A stretch of DNA of 64,000 nucleotides from an uncultured Fretibacterium sp. (GCA_946186205.1 CAMHMH010000001.1:682001-746000); one strand, 5' to 3'; counted from the stretch's first letter, positions 17,649 to 26,839 are shown. Notes: a model not told the origin generated them from the letters alone. Made by a program: numbers and translations.

Positions 17649-18244
17649 GAATGACACACTGCCCGGCCGTGAGCGATCATATTTACATGGCCGCCGAGAC
17701 ATCGCGACTCAGGCACAACTTCTTCAAGCATACGTGATATTTCTTCGGGTGATGATTTCTCCGCTGCGATTCCTGTTCGTCTTGAGATTCTTGTTATGTG
17801 AGTGTCAACGGGGAACGCGGGAATCTTGAAGTCAAACAAGAGAGTACATGCTACTGTCTTAGCTCCGACTCCCGGCAAAGCTCTCAGATATTCACGGATA
17901 AATTCACGGCCATGACCTGCAAGACTCAGTATCGAGTACTCGCCGAAATCTGAATGAATGCGATTGAGTATCGTAATGATTCGGGCAGCTTTTGTGTGAG
18001 CGAGTCCGGCTGTGCGTATTGAGTCCTCAAGCTGTGATTCTCCTGCTGCGATTACGTCCGGCCATGTCGGAAATTTTGCCTTGAGATTCGTATAAGCTCT
18101 GTCGCGGTTAATGTCATTGGTGTTCTGTGAAAGCACCGTAAGAATAAGCCCGTCCAAAGGCTCAGAATGTCCGAGCTCGGGCGGGTATTGTTCGTTGTGA
18201 TACTGTGTCTCTAATGCGTCAAGAATTTTTGTTACGAGATTCAT
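17588..18244 (-). CDS. nth: Endonuclease III (DNA glycosylase/AP lyase)
   Basis: This is a 218-residue base-excision repair enzyme. The helix-hairpin-helix 'LRALPGVGAKTVACTLL' keeps the catalytic Lys. 'FPVDTHITRISRR' holds the catalytic Asp. Four Cys (197, 204, 207, 213) are spaced C-x6-C-x2-C-x5-C, as in the [4Fe-4S] cluster loop of Nth. It removes oxidised pyrimidines. Its 3' end overlaps the convergent S37 gene by 61 bp. It lies 12 bp downstream of the lonC gene. Confidence 0.95.
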   Translation of the reverse strand: MNLVTKILDALETQYHNEQYPPELGHSEPLDGLILTVLSQNTNDINRDRAYTNLKAKFPTWPDVIAAGESQLEDSIRTAGLAHTKAARIITILNRIHSDFGEYSILSLAGHGREFIREYLRALPGVGAKTVACTLLFDFKIPAFPVDTHITRISRRTGIAAEKSSPEEISRMLEEVVPESRCLGGHVNMIAHGRAVCHSQKPACESCVLSGMCKYLRR

Positions 18245-18256
18245 TTTGCTGGCGGT

Positions 18257-20728
18257 TTATTTTTCTGCTGACGGTTGCACAGTGTCTTCTGACTTTGCGG
18301 CCTTCTTCTTTTTGCGCGGAGTCCGTGAGAATTTCTTTTCGAGTCTCATTCCGTCCGACAACATTTTTTTGAGGCGGGCTTTGACTCTTCCGTGCACGGT
18401 CTTTTCGCTGAATGATCCATCCTTGCGCGGCTTCCCTGCCGTTATTCCCGTCAAGATTTCGAGTCCCTCGTCAATGTCTTTCACAGCCCACACTGAGAAC
18501 TTGCCATTGTTCACAGCGTCAATAACTTCATCGCTTAACATTAAGTGCCTCACGTTAGACTCAGGAATCATTACTCCTTGCTGACCTGTGAGTCCCGCAA
18601 TCTTGCAGTACTCGTAAAAGCCTTCTATTTTCTCGTTGACTCCTCCGATAGGCTGAACGTTCCCGAACTGGTCAACAGATCCCGTTACGGCGATTCCCTG
18701 ATTGAGCGGGAGTCCTGAGAGCGCAGACAGTATGCAGTAAAGCTCCGTTGATGACGCGCTGTCGCCCTCAATGCCGGAGTAATTCTGCTCAAACGTGATA
18801 TGCGCTGAAAGAGTCAACGGCATGTCCTGCGCGTATTTGCGTCCGAGATAGCTTGAGAGAATCATGAGACCTTTGTTGTGAATCGGTCCTGTCATTTTGA
18901 CTTCGCGCTCAATGTTCACGACTCCTTCCTGCCCCATGAAAACATTTGCGGTGATTCTTGAAGGATGTCCGAACCTGTAATCGTTGAGATCTATAACGCT
19001 GAGTCCGTTTATCTGACCCACGACTCCGCCGGAAGTGTCGACTCTGATTACTCCGTCGCGGAATGCACGAGTCAATTTCTCCTCATAGAGTCCGAGCCTG
19101 TAGTTTCTGTGATGAATCGCCTTTATCACATCGGAGCGCGTTACAATTTTCCCTTCAGCCCATGCGCTTGACTCGGTGATAAGCTCTCGTAACCTTCCTG
19201 TTTCGACTGACAATAAATTCTGGTCTTCTGCCTCTCGTCCTGACCATTCAATAATCTCTGAGAGTGCCGGAGCGTCAAAGGGCTTGAGATTCCGAACCTT
19301 GATATACTCAGCGACATAGCGCGCCATCTTTCGTTCATTCGCGGCTGTCCTCGGCATGTCGTAATCAAAGCTGGCTTTCACCTTGAAGATTTTCCCGAAC
19401 TCAGCATCATAATACTGAAGCAACTCATAGATATACGCTGTCCCGGTCATAATGATTTTGAGGTTCATGGGAATTGCTGACGGCCTCAGAGACGCAACAG
19501 GCAACGCGCCGTATTGTTCGCCTAAATTTTCGATTGAAGCCTCGCCCGTTCGTAATATTCGCTTGATTGACTCCCATGACATGAAGTTCATCAAAACTTT
19601 CTCAGCGTCAAGAACCAGAAATCCCCCGTTAGCCTTGTGGAACGCCCCCGCCAATATTCGCCGGAAATCTGTATACAAATATCCTTGATGACTCTCGTAT
19701 TCGACTCGCCCGGACAAGTTGTAGTATGTTGGATTCGTTTCCCATATGACCGGCGCGCCCTTTGAAGGATCATTGCTTACGAACAAATTTGCCTGATAGC
19801 GCGTGAAGTCAACTTCTGCGTTCTCATCTCTTGCTGCCGTAACGAACGCCCCGAAATTCTCGATGATGTCATCCGTAACAGCGTCAAACCATTTCAGGAG
19901 GGCTTCATTCCCTTCATACTTCCCGCGAATCTCATCAAGAACAGGAGAGATTGCGGCCCGGCAAATTTCCGCGTCAAGTTTGCTGAGAGTCTCTTTGAGT
20001 TTCTTCTCCATGTCGCGGATCTCACGCATTCCCAGCAATGTGCGCTGTGAAATCTTTTCGCTTTTTGCCTGATACTTTTTCTGCTTCTTGTCGTCAAGTG
20101 CTTCATACTCTTCCGGTTTAAGCTCACGTGTTATCTCGTTGCCTTCCTCGTCTTTGTCTTTGATGAGGGGAATATTCACGAAACCTTGAGGCGTTCTCTT
20201 GAGGCTGAAATGATCTTTTGCGGCGCGCGCTTTAAGTTTGTCCATTATTGCCCCGGCTTTTTCCTGAAACTCTTTCACGTAGCCTGCTTTCGTCTCTTCG
20301 TACTGGCTCTGCTCAAATGCCCGGCTGATTACGGTCTTCAGGTCTGTTACGAGCGAGTCCAAGTCGTCGGATAATTTCTTCCCTGTGCCTGCCGGGACTG
20401 ATACAGCGAGAGGCTCACCGGGCTTTGCGAAATTGTAGAGATATAACCAGTCATCCGGGGCAGGAAGAGTCGCGGCCATTCCCTGCAAACGTTCAAGAAC
20501 ATAGCTAGTTCGTCCGCTTCCGGGCTGACCTGTAACGAAAATGTTATAGCCCCTTCCGTCAACCCTTAACCCGAACTCCATAGCCTCAAATGCTCTCTGC
20601 TGTCCGATTAACGGCTCAGGCTTCCGGGATCTCGCGAGGTGTATATCGTCCGTTGTGGTTAATTTCCATGTCTCCGGGGGTTTTCTTCTCCTTAATCTTT
20701 CAGGTGCCAATCTATTTTTTGTGGTCAA
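18257..20728 (-). CDS. Lon-family ATP-dependent protease, LonC/YcbZ type
   Basis: This is an 823-residue protein with an AAA region followed by an S16 protease domain. Walker A is replaced by 'GQPGSGRTSYV', with Arg where Lys is usual, which is common in this LonC/LonH group and may mean weak or no ATP use. The protease domain has the catalytic Ser in 'GDSASSTEL' and the Lys in 'NEKIEGFYEYC'. The C-terminus is a Lys-rich tail. The start is chosen at TTG 20728 because AAAGGAG lies 6-7 bases before it; an ATG at 20755 lacks a good ribosome site and overlaps the upstream gene by 16 nt. It is the last gene of a three-gene run. Confidence 0.88.
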   Translation of the reverse strand: MTTKNRLAPERLRRRKPPETWKLTTTDDIHLARSRKPEPLIGQQRAFEAMEFGLRVDGRGYNIFVTGQPGSGRTSYVLERLQGMAATLPAPDDWLYLYNFAKPGEPLAVSVPAGTGKKLSDDLDSLVTDLKTVISRAFEQSQYEETKAGYVKEFQEKAGAIMDKLKARAAKDHFSLKRTPQGFVNIPLIKDKDEEGNEITRELKPEEYEALDDKKQKKYQAKSEKISQRTLLGMREIRDMEKKLKETLSKLDAEICRAAISPVLDEIRGKYEGNEALLKWFDAVTDDIIENFGAFVTAARDENAEVDFTRYQANLFVSNDPSKGAPVIWETNPTYYNLSGRVEYESHQGYLYTDFRRILAGAFHKANGGFLVLDAEKVLMNFMSWESIKRILRTGEASIENLGEQYGALPVASLRPSAIPMNLKIIMTGTAYIYELLQYYDAEFGKIFKVKASFDYDMPRTAANERKMARYVAEYIKVRNLKPFDAPALSEIIEWSGREAEDQNLLSVETGRLRELITESSAWAEGKIVTRSDVIKAIHHRNYRLGLYEEKLTRAFRDGVIRVDTSGGVVGQINGLSVIDLNDYRFGHPSRITANVFMGQEGVVNIEREVKMTGPIHNKGLMILSSYLGRKYAQDMPLTLSAHITFEQNYSGIEGDSASSTELYCILSALSGLPLNQGIAVTGSVDQFGNVQPIGGVNEKIEGFYEYCKIAGLTGQQGVMIPESNVRHLMLSDEVIDAVNNGKFSVWAVKDIDEGLEILTGITAGKPRKDGSFSEKTVHGRVKARLKKMLSDGMRLEKKFSRTPRKKKKAAKSEDTVQPSAEK

Positions 20729-20739
20729 AATTTTCTCCT

Positions 20740-21621
20740 TTATTCTGACAGGCATTTATTAGCCGCCAATATCTCAATCACGGCCATGTCATCACCCTCA
20801 ATAACAATACCGCTCATTCTCTCGTACTCTTCATAGCCTCCGAGCGCGTCAAGAACATCAAGCACGTATTCACGCTCGCGTTCGTCAAAACGATTCGTCA
20901 GAAGCCCGAACAGAATCGTCCCACGCCTGAACCAGTCAGAAAAATCATCAGACACCGACAATACATCGTAGTACATCACCGCAAAGCTGAAATCTTCCTG
21001 CTCTGAGTCATCAGCGTCATCGTCAGGCTCAGCAAGATAGCCCAGAATGTAGAAAGGCACTTCAGGCGAAATACTCAAAGCGTCCCAGAACATATTCGCG
21101 CAAACTGCTTTGCTTTGGCCGGGAGCTGTCATCCACGCCGCAGCGAGTCTCGAATATGCCCAAGCTAAAGAGTGCGAGTCGTCCTTAAGAGTCTCACCCA
21201 ATATGCGTCCCCATTCTTCAAGCTCAATCAATACGCGGTAATACAATTCCTTGATGTCGTTCTCTGAGTCGCTGTCATAACCTGAAACCTTAAGCGCGTT
21301 TTCACAGCACAAAAGTGAATCGCCCGGCCTGTTGTCAGCAAAATATGTATAAGCCAGCCTGTAATTCACTGAGAACGTCAATTCGTCCTTGTCATCGGGT
21401 GAAAAATTCTCCGGGTCATCGAGGGACTTCAGAGCGTGAGTCAAAATCTTCTCGCGTTTGTGCGGGTCATCTGTCGTATCGGCCATGAGGATTAATGCTT
21501 CTGTATTGTCCGGCGAAATTTCGAGAATCTGACGGGCGATAGCTGCCGTACGTTTTGCGCTCCCGGTTGTGTACGCCATATCGAGGAGCTGTTCTATTCG
21601 TGAATTTTTGTCATTCTTCAT
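20740..21621 (-). CDS. TPR-like cytoplasmic protein
   Basis: This 293-residue acidic protein has helix-turn-helix repeats of tetratricopeptide character ('AAIARQILEISPDNTEALIL', 'YRLAYTYFADNRPGDSLL'). It has no signal peptide or catalytic motif. TPR proteins are usually scaffolds. It starts 2 nt after an exported-protein gene and is followed immediately by lonC, so the three are probably co-transcribed. A role as adaptor for the protease is only a guess from position. Confidence 0.7.
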   Translation of the reverse strand: MKNDKNSRIEQLLDMAYTTGSAKRTAAIARQILEISPDNTEALILMADTTDDPHKREKILTHALKSLDDPENFSPDDKDELTFSVNYRLAYTYFADNRPGDSLLCCENALKVSGYDSDSENDIKELYYRVLIELEEWGRILGETLKDDSHSLAWAYSRLAAAWMTAPGQSKAVCANMFWDALSISPEVPFYILGYLAEPDDDADDSEQEDFSFAVMYYDVLSVSDDFSDWFRRGTILFGLLTNRFDEREREYVLDVLDALGGYEEYERMSGIVIEGDDMAVIEILAANKCLSE

Positions 21622-21623
21622 AG

Positions 21624-22478
21624 TTAATCAACGTCCCATTGTCCTTCATTGCCTGATTGTCCTTGAGGTTCTGAAGGAGTATTGCCGCCGCTTGATGAGC
21701 TTGATTTGTCGCTTAATGATGTAGTTGTTGAGGACTCAGAGCCTCCGCCGTCATGCGTGTAGTTTCTGAGGCTTTCGAGAATCACGCGGCCTCCCCAGAT
21801 GAAGCCCCATTGACGCGAAAGGTCAGCAACTTCAAGAGGTTCTCCGCCGTAAAAATATGCTCCGTTCTTGCGCAGCTCGTCAGATATGTACGGAGTGAGT
21901 CTCTTTATCATCTGCCAGGTATATTCGCCCGGCCTCGGCTCAAAGTATCTCCATTTGCTGCCAATCCATATATACACGCCGGGTTTGTGATTGTGCCATG
22001 CTATTATCGTGTTAAGGTACTCAGTTACAAGCCAGCCCATTCGGTTGACTCTCTTTTCGCGGATGCTGAGAAACTCCGGGCTGTTGAGATCTTTTCCCCA
22101 GCTCCACAATGCCGCAATCCTCGCAAGACCCGGAACGTTTGAAGGTATCACCGAACCGACAAGTATCTCTGTAGGCTGAATCGTTCCTGCTGTATTCATG
22201 ACTCCGTATACCCATCTGTTTTCCGCAACCTGCGCTACAGGGAAGCCGTCAAAAGTCGCGTACCATCCTGCTGGAAGGTCAGCCGGTTTCCATATCTCAA
22301 AATTCATCGCGTAGGCTCTCTGATATGCTGACATTACCGCGCCCCTGTATGACCTTGCGCCCTGAAGGACAACTCCGCCGGGCTGGACTGACAATCTTTC
22401 TGAAACTCTTGCTGTTGACGCGCAGGCACAAGAACACAACATCATGATCATCATCATTGCTGCTGAAAATTTACGCAT
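21624..22478 (-). CDS. Exported protein of unknown function with Ser/Gly-rich tail
   Basis: This 284-residue protein starts with a Met-rich signal peptide ending in Cys-Ser-Cys-Ala-Cys-Ala, where a lipobox-like Cys may be present. The central part is rich in Trp and Tyr ('PADLPAGWYATFDGFPVAQV', 'YIWIGSKWRYFEPRPGEYTW'), and the last 45 residues are Ser/Gly/Thr-rich. No family is recognised. It begins the transcript that continues with the TPR protein and LonC. Confidence 0.65.
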   Translation of the reverse strand: MRKFSAAMMMIMMLCSCACASTARVSERLSVQPGGVVLQGARSYRGAVMSAYQRAYAMNFEIWKPADLPAGWYATFDGFPVAQVAENRWVYGVMNTAGTIQPTEILVGSVIPSNVPGLARIAALWSWGKDLNSPEFLSIREKRVNRMGWLVTEYLNTIIAWHNHKPGVYIWIGSKWRYFEPRPGEYTWQMIKRLTPYISDELRKNGAYFYGGEPLEVADLSRQWGFIWGGRVILESLRNYTHDGGGSESSTTTSLSDKSSSSSGGNTPSEPQGQSGNEGQWDVD

Positions 22479-22604
22479 AATTAATTTCTGCCTTCCCTTT
22501 CATTTCACAAAGCAATGACAAAAAGGAGGACAAAATTTTTCACCTGCTCTGCTATAAAGTTGTCTGAGATTTTTCTCATTATAACTAACTCTTGATATTC
22601 ACGC

Positions 22605-22636
22605 AAAAAAACGCCCCCACGAATTTTGAGGGAGCG
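22605..22636 (-). terminator. Rho-independent terminator after M48 peptidase gene
   Basis: On the minus strand CGCTCCC (22636-22630) pairs with GGGGGCG (22618-22612) and is followed by seven T residues. It separates the M48 gene from the next minus-strand transcript. The rest of the 22479-22659 gap shows no convincing gene. Confidence 0.85.
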
Positions 22637-22659
22637 AGTCTCTTTTGACATTCTTAACG

Positions 22660-23391
22660 TTAATTCATGAAAGGGCTTTTGGGAGACTTGAGAGCTTTTG
22701 TCTTTTTGGTTTTGCTTCGTGATGCCTTTGATGCTTTTGCTGACTGCTTGATGTCCTTCCGTGCTTTCACTTCCGCTGCTTTTGCCTCAAGGTGCTTCAG
22801 TCTTCTTTCAGTCGGCGGGTGTGAGTTGAATCCGTCAGGCTGAGTCACAAACTTGTTGTCCTTGAATGCCTTCATTGCGTTGTAGAGTCCGTAAGGGTCA
22901 TAGCCAGCTTTCTTTAACAGCTCCGTTCCGTAATCGTCAGCTTCAACTTCCTGCTCACGTGAGAAGCCGCTCTCAATGAGTTTCGATCCGACGCTCCCGG
23001 CCGCCTGAGCCGCGACTCCTCCCCAGCCTCCGATCCTGCCGAGCAAGTTCCCCGCTACTGCCCAGCCTACAGCGCGTGAGACTCCCTTGCTGTAATGCCC
23101 GAGTCGAACGTGGCCGATCTCATGCCCTAACACGCCGGCTATTTCTTCCTCAGTGTTCAGTATCTTCATCAAGCCCTTTGTTACGTGGACGCTGTAATCA
23201 TTCTGAGACTTGAATTTTACCCAGGCATTCGGCGCGTCATTCTCCTCGTAGTTTATTGGCACCTCTTTGAAGCCGTCAGCCTTTGCTATTCTCCTCCATG
23301 CTGACTCGACGACTTCATTTGAGATTTCACCGCAGGCACATGAGCAAGACACCGCGAGAAGCATTAGAGCCGTGAAAATTTTGCGTGTCAT
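22660..23391 (-). CDS. M48 family zinc metallopeptidase, exported
   Basis: This 243-residue protein has a signal peptide with a Cys cluster ('SCSCACGE', possible lipoprotein). The zinc motif is His-Glu-Ile-Gly-His in 'VLGHEIGHVRLGHYS', and the third ligand lies in 'EVEADDYGTELL'. These are the M48 features shared with BepA/LoiP-type periplasmic proteases that handle outer-membrane protein quality control. The C-terminus is a Lys/Ala/Ser-rich tail. The gene overlaps the end of the upstream methyltransferase by 4 nt. Confidence 0.9.
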   Translation of the reverse strand: MTRKIFTALMLLAVSCSCACGEISNEVVESAWRRIAKADGFKEVPINYEENDAPNAWVKFKSQNDYSVHVTKGLMKILNTEEEIAGVLGHEIGHVRLGHYSKGVSRAVGWAVAGNLLGRIGGWGGVAAQAAGSVGSKLIESGFSREQEVEADDYGTELLKKAGYDPYGLYNAMKAFKDNKFVTQPDGFNSHPPTERRLKHLEAKAAEVKARKDIKQSAKASKASRSKTKKTKALKSPKSPFMN

Positions 23392-24167
23392 AACTTTTCC
23401 TCCTTCTTAATTTTTCGGAAATACAAGCACATTATATCTTTCGGCAGAAGATTCAAAAACGGACTGGCCGCCAAAACAGCAAGGTATGTAGCAAACTGGC
23501 TGATAACATTTCCTGCTCCGCACATTATGCGCTTTCGGAGTCCTTTTACTGTTATCGTCTTAGGGGCTGAAATGTCAGCGAGTGAAAAGCCGTAACCCTC
23601 AATGAGCCGCGTGAGATTCTTTTTGCCGAAGTACCACAAATGCGGGGAATAAAAATCTGTCTGCCACAAACGCCGCCAGTACGAATCAATCCCGAAACGC
23701 ATAAGAGTACGCGCAAGTCTGAAAAATATTCCGCTGCTGTCGGGGCAGTTGATGATGAGAAGCCCTTCAGGTTTCAGAAGCCCGGCGCATTCCCTCAGTA
23801 CAGAGTCCAAGTCCGGAAGATGCTCGAACACGTCATTGAAGATTATGAAGTCATATTGTCTGCTGGCGTTAAAGTCTTGAGGGAAGAGCCCATTGATGAC
23901 ATTAAAGCCATGTCCCTGCGCTTCAAGGCAGAAATTCTCTTCAGGCTCTATGCCGTCCATACTGATCCCGAGCTTTGCGGCCTCATCGATAAACCATCCC
24001 CGCGCACACCCGACATCAAGCCCGCAAATTTTCCCGTCTCCGAGAAGCCTGCGTATACGTGTCAGAATCTCCCGGTAATTTCCGCGCCTTAATGTTTCAA
24101 TTGAGTCCATCATTGCTTCTTCGGCTGAAGGGTTACTCGGTGAACGGAACGAAAAATTTTCAGCCAT
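23388..24167 (-). CDS. SAM-dependent methyltransferase; 5' part displaced by a TG repeat
   Basis: This 259-residue class I methyltransferase has motif I 'GLDVGCARGWFIDEAAKLGI' and the acidic 'FNDVFEHLPDLDSVL'. The conserved 'SPHLWYFGKKNLTRL' resembles glycan/lipid-modifying methylases of Methyltransf_23 type. The ATG at 24167 has a poor ribosome site. Upstream, the same frame stays open to 24302 and encodes a likely zinc ribbon ('FCSHADK...YQCKECGLY'), but it has no start codon. An ATG with AAAGGA lies at 24303 in another frame, separated by a TG tract. Adding one TG unit would join them into a 305-residue protein. The present allele therefore looks off, or gives only the truncated form. Confidence 0.75.
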   Translation of the reverse strand: MAENFSFRSPSNPSAEEAMMDSIETLRRGNYREILTRIRRLLGDGKICGLDVGCARGWFIDEAAKLGISMDGIEPEENFCLEAQGHGFNVINGLFPQDFNASRQYDFIIFNDVFEHLPDLDSVLRECAGLLKPEGLLIINCPDSSGIFFRLARTLMRFGIDSYWRRLWQTDFYSPHLWYFGKKNLTRLIEGYGFSLADISAPKTITVKGLRKRIMCGAGNVISQFATYLAVLAASPFLNLLPKDIMCLYFRKIKKEEKL

Positions 24168-24247
24168 ATACAGCCCGCATTCCTTGCACTGATATATGCT
24201 GTTCCTGCTGTCAATTAATATTTTATCGGCGTGAGAGCAAAATAAAG

Positions 24248-24283
24248 GTGTGTGTGTGTGTGTGTGTATGTGTGTGTGTGTGT
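24248..24283 (-). repeat. (TG)n/(CA)n dinucleotide repeat in methyltransferase 5' region
   Basis: On the plus strand there are ten GT units, one A, then seven TG units and a T. It lies between a well-placed ATG (24303, minus) and the zinc-ribbon codons of the methyltransferase. In the current length the ATG frame stops after 26 codons. Dinucleotide tracts of this size slip during replication and are classic phase-variation switches. Confidence 0.9.
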
Positions 24284-24394
24284 AGGATAGCTTTTTCAGT
24301 CATGAGTGTCAAGTCCTTTGTCAAAAATTTTGCCGCCATCTTCAGCGTTAAAGACAGCGGCATTTAGTTACGAGTATCAGTGTTTCAGGTTATG

Positions 24395-26728
24395 TTACAG
24401 CGGAGTAACTCCCAGCACTATGCACGCGGCAATCGCAAGGATACTTACGCTCCATATCCACACAAGCGAGTACTTTATATGTTCGCCCACGTCAATCTCA
24501 AGAAGTCCCAGACCTAAATACATTGCCGGGCTTAACGGGCTAATCATGACTCCGACGTTCTCAGCCACAAGAAGCACGCACGCAACATCCATCGGGTTCA
24601 CTCCGAACTGCGAGGCGATTCCAACAACAACAGGAAGAAGCCCAAAGTAGAATGAGTCAGTACCCAAGCACATAATCAGCGGCACCGCGAAGCACGCAAC
24701 TATGAAGTGTGTGTAGCGTCCGAGATCAGGCGGGATTACCGTAACTACTGCTGAGGCCATCGCGTTAAGCATTCCCGTACCGCTCAATACTCCCGTGAAG
24801 ATTCCCGCAGCAAACAGCGTTACAACCATCGACATCGCCGCAACGCCGTAATTCTTGAGTTTCCCGTTCTGCTCCTTGAGGCTCTTAATGTTGAACGGGA
24901 GAGTCAGAGCAAGCGCAAGCATGAACGTGTACGCAGGGTTAAGAAGACCCATCATCAACACAACGATTACCGCGACAACTACAAAGAAGTTCCAGTACTG
25001 AAGACCCGTCGAAACTTTCGGCTTGTTGTCGTCAGCCTTTGCTGCTGTCTCTTCTACTGCTGAGTCATCTGCTGTGAGTCCGAGCTTCTTTATTCTCCTC
25101 TTCTGTATGCCGCTCTGAAGAATCGCAACCACGAACGTTATCACAAGCATAAAGCCCTGAACAGGAAGCAATCTGTGCCACAAAATATTGGGGTCTGTCT
25201 CAAGAACTGTCGCCGCTCTGATTGTCGGGCCGCCCCAAGGACATACGTTCATTACGCCGATCGCAACGCACACAAGCATCATTAACGCTCTGTTGTCCAT
25301 CTTCAGCTTCTTGAACAGAGGAAGCATAGCCGTTATCGTGATGATGAATGTTGTTGCGCCGGAGCCGTCAAGATGTCCGATTACTGCAACTGCCGCCGTC
25401 GCGCAAAGAACCGCCGTTACGTTTGTTCCTGCCTTCTTGATGAGGAAATTCACAACAGGGTCAAAAACTCCCTGATCTGACATCAGCGAGAAGAACGAAA
25501 TCGAGAACACGAACAATGACACAGTAGAAACCATCTTGCTTATGCCGGAAGCCGCGAACTTGTTTATGACAAGCGGGTCAAATCCTGCAATCAATGCCGC
25601 GATTGTCGGAAGGAGTATGAATGCCAGAGGAGGAATTACGATCTTCTTGATTAAGCAGACGATGAGAACGAGAACCATCACGAAGCCGATTATTGCGAGT
25701 TTCGGTGACGGTGCTGCTTTGGGAGTTGCTTTCTTTGAGTCCTTTGCGGGCTTCAGCATGTCGGTGAATGTCTTGTACTCGTCATCCATAATTTTCTGGT
25801 ACTCTGCAGCGGGCGCGAAGCCGGGTCTCTCGTCATAAGCTCCGCGAATAAGGAACTCTTTCCATGACTCAGACTTTGTTGCTTCCTCGATTGCTTTCGA
25901 CATTGCGTCGATTGCGGGCTGAGGTGTTCCCTTCTTGGCAAAAATTCCCCTCTCAGGCCCTAAGAACGCATTGACTCCGATTTCGCCAGATGCCTGCACA
26001 TTAGGATAACGCCTCATAGGATTTCTTGAGAGCGCAAGAAGCGGAACAACTTCCCCGGTTGCTATGAGGTCTTCAATCTCATCTGTTCCCGTAATCATCA
26101 AGTCAATCTGCCCTGCCTTGAGAGCGTCATTCATGCTTGCTCCGTTGGGGTATGACACTTCAAGAACGTTGAGACCCTCAAGAGCCTGCCGCATTGATAT
26201 ACCGTCAACACCCGTGCTTGTGAGCATTCCCACGCTTATGCTGAACGGATGAGACTTCACGAACTCGCGCATTTCCGTGAAATTCGTATAGCCGCGTTCC
26301 TCCATTGCCTTGCGTGATGCCGCTATTATGTTGATGGCATTGACGAGCCTCGCGACCGGGACAAACTCATCCTTGAACTTGTAGGGCATAGCTCCCTGTA
26401 CGTCCATTGCAAAAAGACTCTGAGTCCCAAGCATGAACGTATAGCCGTCCGCGGGTTTCTCTCGTGTGAAGGAAGCTCCGTTTACACCGCCGTTGCCTGT
26501 GATGTTGACGACTTCAACTTCCTGGCCGAGCTCCTTTTTCAGCAGGGGGATTAACGCACGGAGAGTCGAATCTGCTCCGCCTCCCTCGCCCCAAGGACAT
26601 ACGACAATGATTTTGCGGTCAAATTTCCACTCTGATGATGCCGGGCTTGACTCATCAGCAGCGAAACATGCGCCGAAAATCGACAGCGCGAATAATGCAG
26701 TGAGTACTACAAATGCAAAACGCTTCAA
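24395..26728 (-). CDS. Fusion of TctC-type substrate-binding domain and CitMHS-type permease
   Basis: This is a 777-residue protein. Residues 1-24 form a signal peptide. Residues about 35-325 match the TctC/Bug binding-protein family ('VVCPWGEGGGADSTLRALIP', 'KPADGYTFMLGTQSL', 'FAKKGTPQPAIDAMSKAIE'). From about 345 to the end is a multi-pass permease like CitMHS citrate-metal/H+ symporters ('GHLDGSGATTFIITITAMLP', 'NVCPWGGPTIRAAT'). A cytoplasmic acidic loop lies near 580-600. Such a one-chain arrangement would tether the binding protein outside the membrane beside its permease. The substrate is probably a di- or tricarboxylate. The TTG start has GAGGAGG eight bases upstream. It is divergent from asd. 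Confidence 0.85.
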   Translation of the reverse strand: MKRFAFVVLTALFALSIFGACFAADESSPASSEWKFDRKIIVVCPWGEGGGADSTLRALIPLLKKELGQEVEVVNITGNGGVNGASFTREKPADGYTFMLGTQSLFAMDVQGAMPYKFKDEFVPVARLVNAINIIAASRKAMEERGYTNFTEMREFVKSHPFSISVGMLTSTGVDGISMRQALEGLNVLEVSYPNGASMNDALKAGQIDLMITGTDEIEDLIATGEVVPLLALSRNPMRRYPNVQASGEIGVNAFLGPERGIFAKKGTPQPAIDAMSKAIEEATKSESWKEFLIRGAYDERPGFAPAAEYQKIMDDEYKTFTDMLKPAKDSKKATPKAAPSPKLAIIGFVMVLVLIVCLIKKIVIPPLAFILLPTIAALIAGFDPLVINKFAASGISKMVSTVSLFVFSISFFSLMSDQGVFDPVVNFLIKKAGTNVTAVLCATAAVAVIGHLDGSGATTFIITITAMLPLFKKLKMDNRALMMLVCVAIGVMNVCPWGGPTIRAATVLETDPNILWHRLLPVQGFMLVITFVVAILQSGIQKRRIKKLGLTADDSAVEETAAKADDNKPKVSTGLQYWNFFVVVAVIVVLMMGLLNPAYTFMLALALTLPFNIKSLKEQNGKLKNYGVAAMSMVVTLFAAGIFTGVLSGTGMLNAMASAVVTVIPPDLGRYTHFIVACFAVPLIMCLGTDSFYFGLLPVVVGIASQFGVNPMDVACVLLVAENVGVMISPLSPAMYLGLGLLEIDVGEHIKYSLVWIWSVSILAIAACIVLGVTPL

Positions 26729-26768
26729 CTATTTTTCCTCCTCATAAATTTTTTTTGTGGATGGCGAT

Positions 26769-26774
26769 ATTATA
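26769..26774 (-). promoter_or_regulatory. -10 element of the fusion transporter gene
   Basis: A perfect TATAAT on the minus strand lies 40 bp upstream of the TTG start. ATGACA lies 19 bases further upstream; that spacing is long, so the -35 is uncertain. Confidence 0.45.
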
Positions 26775-26839
26775 GCGGAAATGCTGTTAGCTTGTCATTA
26801 TTCAGCCTCAGTGATTATGATTATTTTTCGCACAGAAAT

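Noticed and set aside
24059-24367. Plus-strand ORF with Val-Cys repeats
   Set aside because: It is simply the TG repeat read on the other strand, running antisense to the methyltransferase.
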